A stretch of DNA of 7,118 nt, taken from the NCBI GenBank assembly GCA_028684405.1, contig JAQUGA010000127.1:1-7118 (forward strand), written 5' to 3'. Position 1 is the stretch's first letter, and every line of letters begins with the position of its first letter. A program made the position numbers and the translations under genes. Origin of the DNA: Bacteroidales bacterium. GTDB taxonomy: Bacteria > Bacteroidota > Bacteroidia > Bacteroidales > WCHB1-69. This document shows positions 6,038 to 7,118 of the stretch, in pieces. The notes under the pieces are model-generated. The model did no database searches. It was not told the DNA's origin and saw only the letters and a list, made by a program, of their open reading frames with translations.

Positions 6038-7118
6038 CTACACTATATTTTTTCGATTCATATCTAATTTAATAAAAATAAAGAGCATTATTGTAAATGC
6101 AATTAAAGACGATCCACCATAGCTAATATAAGGCAATGGAATTCCGATTACTGGCACCAAACCAAGAGTCATTCCTATATTGACGGCAAAGTGTGTAAAC
6201 AATACACCAGCAATTCCGTATCCATAGACACGGCTGTACCTCGATCTTTGTCGTTCCGACAATAGAATAATTCGTATGAGTAAAAAAAGGTAAAGAGCGA
6301 CCACTAGAAAACTGCCTATAAAGCCCCATTCCTCTCCTATGGTGCAAAAAATAAAGTCGGTACTTTGTTCGGGCACGAACTTAAATTTAGTTTGAGTTCC
6401 TTTCAAAAATCCTTTTCCATAAAACCCACCTGAGCCAATGGCAATTTTGGATTGATTGACATTGTAGCCCGCTCCTCTCAAATCCGTCTCTGTGCCAATT
6501 AAAACCTCTATTCTGCTTTTTTGATGCGGTTGCAAAACATTATCAAAAATATAATCAACACCGAACGAAAATGAAGATAACAAAAGGGATATGAGTATAA
6601 GCCTGATCACATCTTTTCGATATCGACGGATAAAAAACCACATGAATAGTGTTAAAACAGCAATGGCAGAAATCACAATCCAATGGGTAAACAACAAGGT
6701 CATTAAAAAGACGATAATGAATGTTATTCCAATCCATAGAATAGTGCCTGGCATTCCTTCCCGATACATCACAAAAAGAAATACTGCAAAAACTAGCGCA
6801 GATCCCGTATCGTTTTGAAACAATATAATTAAAGCAGGAATAAAGATTAGAAGAAGTGAAACAAACTGAACCTTCAGCTGTTCCATGTTTCGATTGGATT
6901 CCCCAATATATTTAGCCAATGCCATTGCTACTGTTATTTTGGCGAATTCGGAAGGCTGAATACCCATATTGCCCACTCCAAGCCACGACTTAGCACCCGA
7001 AACCTCGGTGCCAATAAAAATAACCAGCAAAATTAATATTGTCGAAATACCGTAGAATATCCAGGTAAATGTGGTATAAAATTTTGCATCAATTAATAAT
7101 ATAATTAAAGCAATAGCC
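6038..7118 (-). CDS. rodA: RodA, SEDS-family peptidoglycan glycosyltransferase (partial, N-terminus missing)
   Basis: The frame runs unbroken from the right edge to a TAG at 6038-6040, giving 359 visible residues; the N-terminal helices lie outside the window. RodA polymerises lipid II in the cytoplasmic membrane together with PBP2 during rod-shaped elongation. Family motifs are GAKSWLGVGNMGIQPSEFAK (about 6940-7000), QNDTGSALV (near 6800), then RGAGYNVNQSKIAIGSGG with GKGF and GTQ, VPEQSTDFIF followed by GEEWGFIG, and PVIGIPLPYISYGGSS near the C-terminus. The Asp encoded at 6482-6484, just before RGAGY, aligns with the residue I recall as proposed catalytic in E. coli RodA (Asp262). About 48 extra residues between QNDTG and PHQKSRI hold two more hydrophobic segments around RRYRKD compared with E. 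coli RodA, as I recall for Bacteroidetes. The upstream mre/PBP2 genes would be expected to the right. Confidence 0.95.
   Translation of the reverse strand, partial: AIALIILLIDAKFYTTFTWIFYGISTILILLVIFIGTEVSGAKSWLGVGNMGIQPSEFAKITVAMALAKYIGESNRNMEQLKVQFVSLLLIFIPALIILFQNDTGSALVFAVFLFVMYREGMPGTILWIGITFIIVFLMTLLFTHWIVISAIAVLTLFMWFFIRRYRKDVIRLILISLLLSSFSFGVDYIFDNVLQPHQKSRIEVLIGTETDLRGAGYNVNQSKIAIGSGGFYGKGFLKGTQTKFKFVPEQSTDFIFCTIGEEWGFIGSFLVVALYLFLLIRIILLSERQRSRYSRVYGYGIAGVLFTHFAVNIGMTLGLVPVIGIPLPYISYGGSSLIAFTIMLFIFIKLDMNRKNIV

Noticed and set aside
7028..7030. TTG as the start of rodA
   Set aside because: The frame continues upstream to the window edge with typical hydrophobic RodA sequence, so this codon is an internal Leu and the gene is truncated by the window.
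1..7118. CRISPR arrays, insertion sequences, tRNA or rRNA genes, toxin-antitoxin or defence systems
   Set aside because: I looked for these and saw no repeat arrays, transposase, RNA-gene or defence-protein signatures; coding density and gene families are those of ordinary chromosome.

Overview
The window reads as chromosomal DNA from a Bacteroidota (Bacteroidetes) species. The sequence is AT-rich. None of the starts examined has a clear Shine-Dalgarno sequence; the leaders are A-rich instead. Promoter-like TAnnTTTG (-7) boxes sit in the intergenic gaps. Most proteins look like lineage-typical versions: a DegT aminotransferase with a long insert loop, a phoH-purC pair, a coiled-coil lipoprotein with a conserved C-terminal module, and a RodA with an extra membrane segment pair. 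A HydE maturase hints at [FeFe]-hydrogenase and an anaerobic or fermentative lifestyle. That last point is inference, because no hydrogenase gene is in view.

Layout, left to right. (1) 1-983, minus: a DegT/DnrJ/EryC1/StrS sugar aminotransferase, cut by the left edge so its C-terminus is missing. (2) 984-1112: a 129-bp gap with a promoter-like element for the aminotransferase and a weak possible purC terminator. (3) 1113-3062, minus: phoH then purC, 6 bp apart, evidently one transcript. (4) 3063-3168: a divergent promoter region. (5) 3169-4829, plus: a DUF62 (SAM hydroxide adenosyltransferase family) gene followed 14 bp later by a lipoprotein gene. (6) 4830-4901: a convergent gap with a strong bidirectional terminator. 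(7) 4902-7118, minus: rodA (its 5' end lies beyond the right edge) followed 47 bp later by hydE.

The window is mostly housekeeping: purine synthesis, a PhoH ATPase, cell-wall elongation and hydrogenase cofactor assembly. I see no mobile element, CRISPR array, RNA gene or defence system. No gap exceeds 129 bp. The most interesting points are: a DUF62 protein that appears to lack the catalytic Asp-Arg-His triad known for SAM hydrolases; its pairing with a lipoprotein of unknown role; a hydE with no other maturation gene in view, placed behind rodA; and a repeated promoter-like block upstream of phoH and the aminotransferase.
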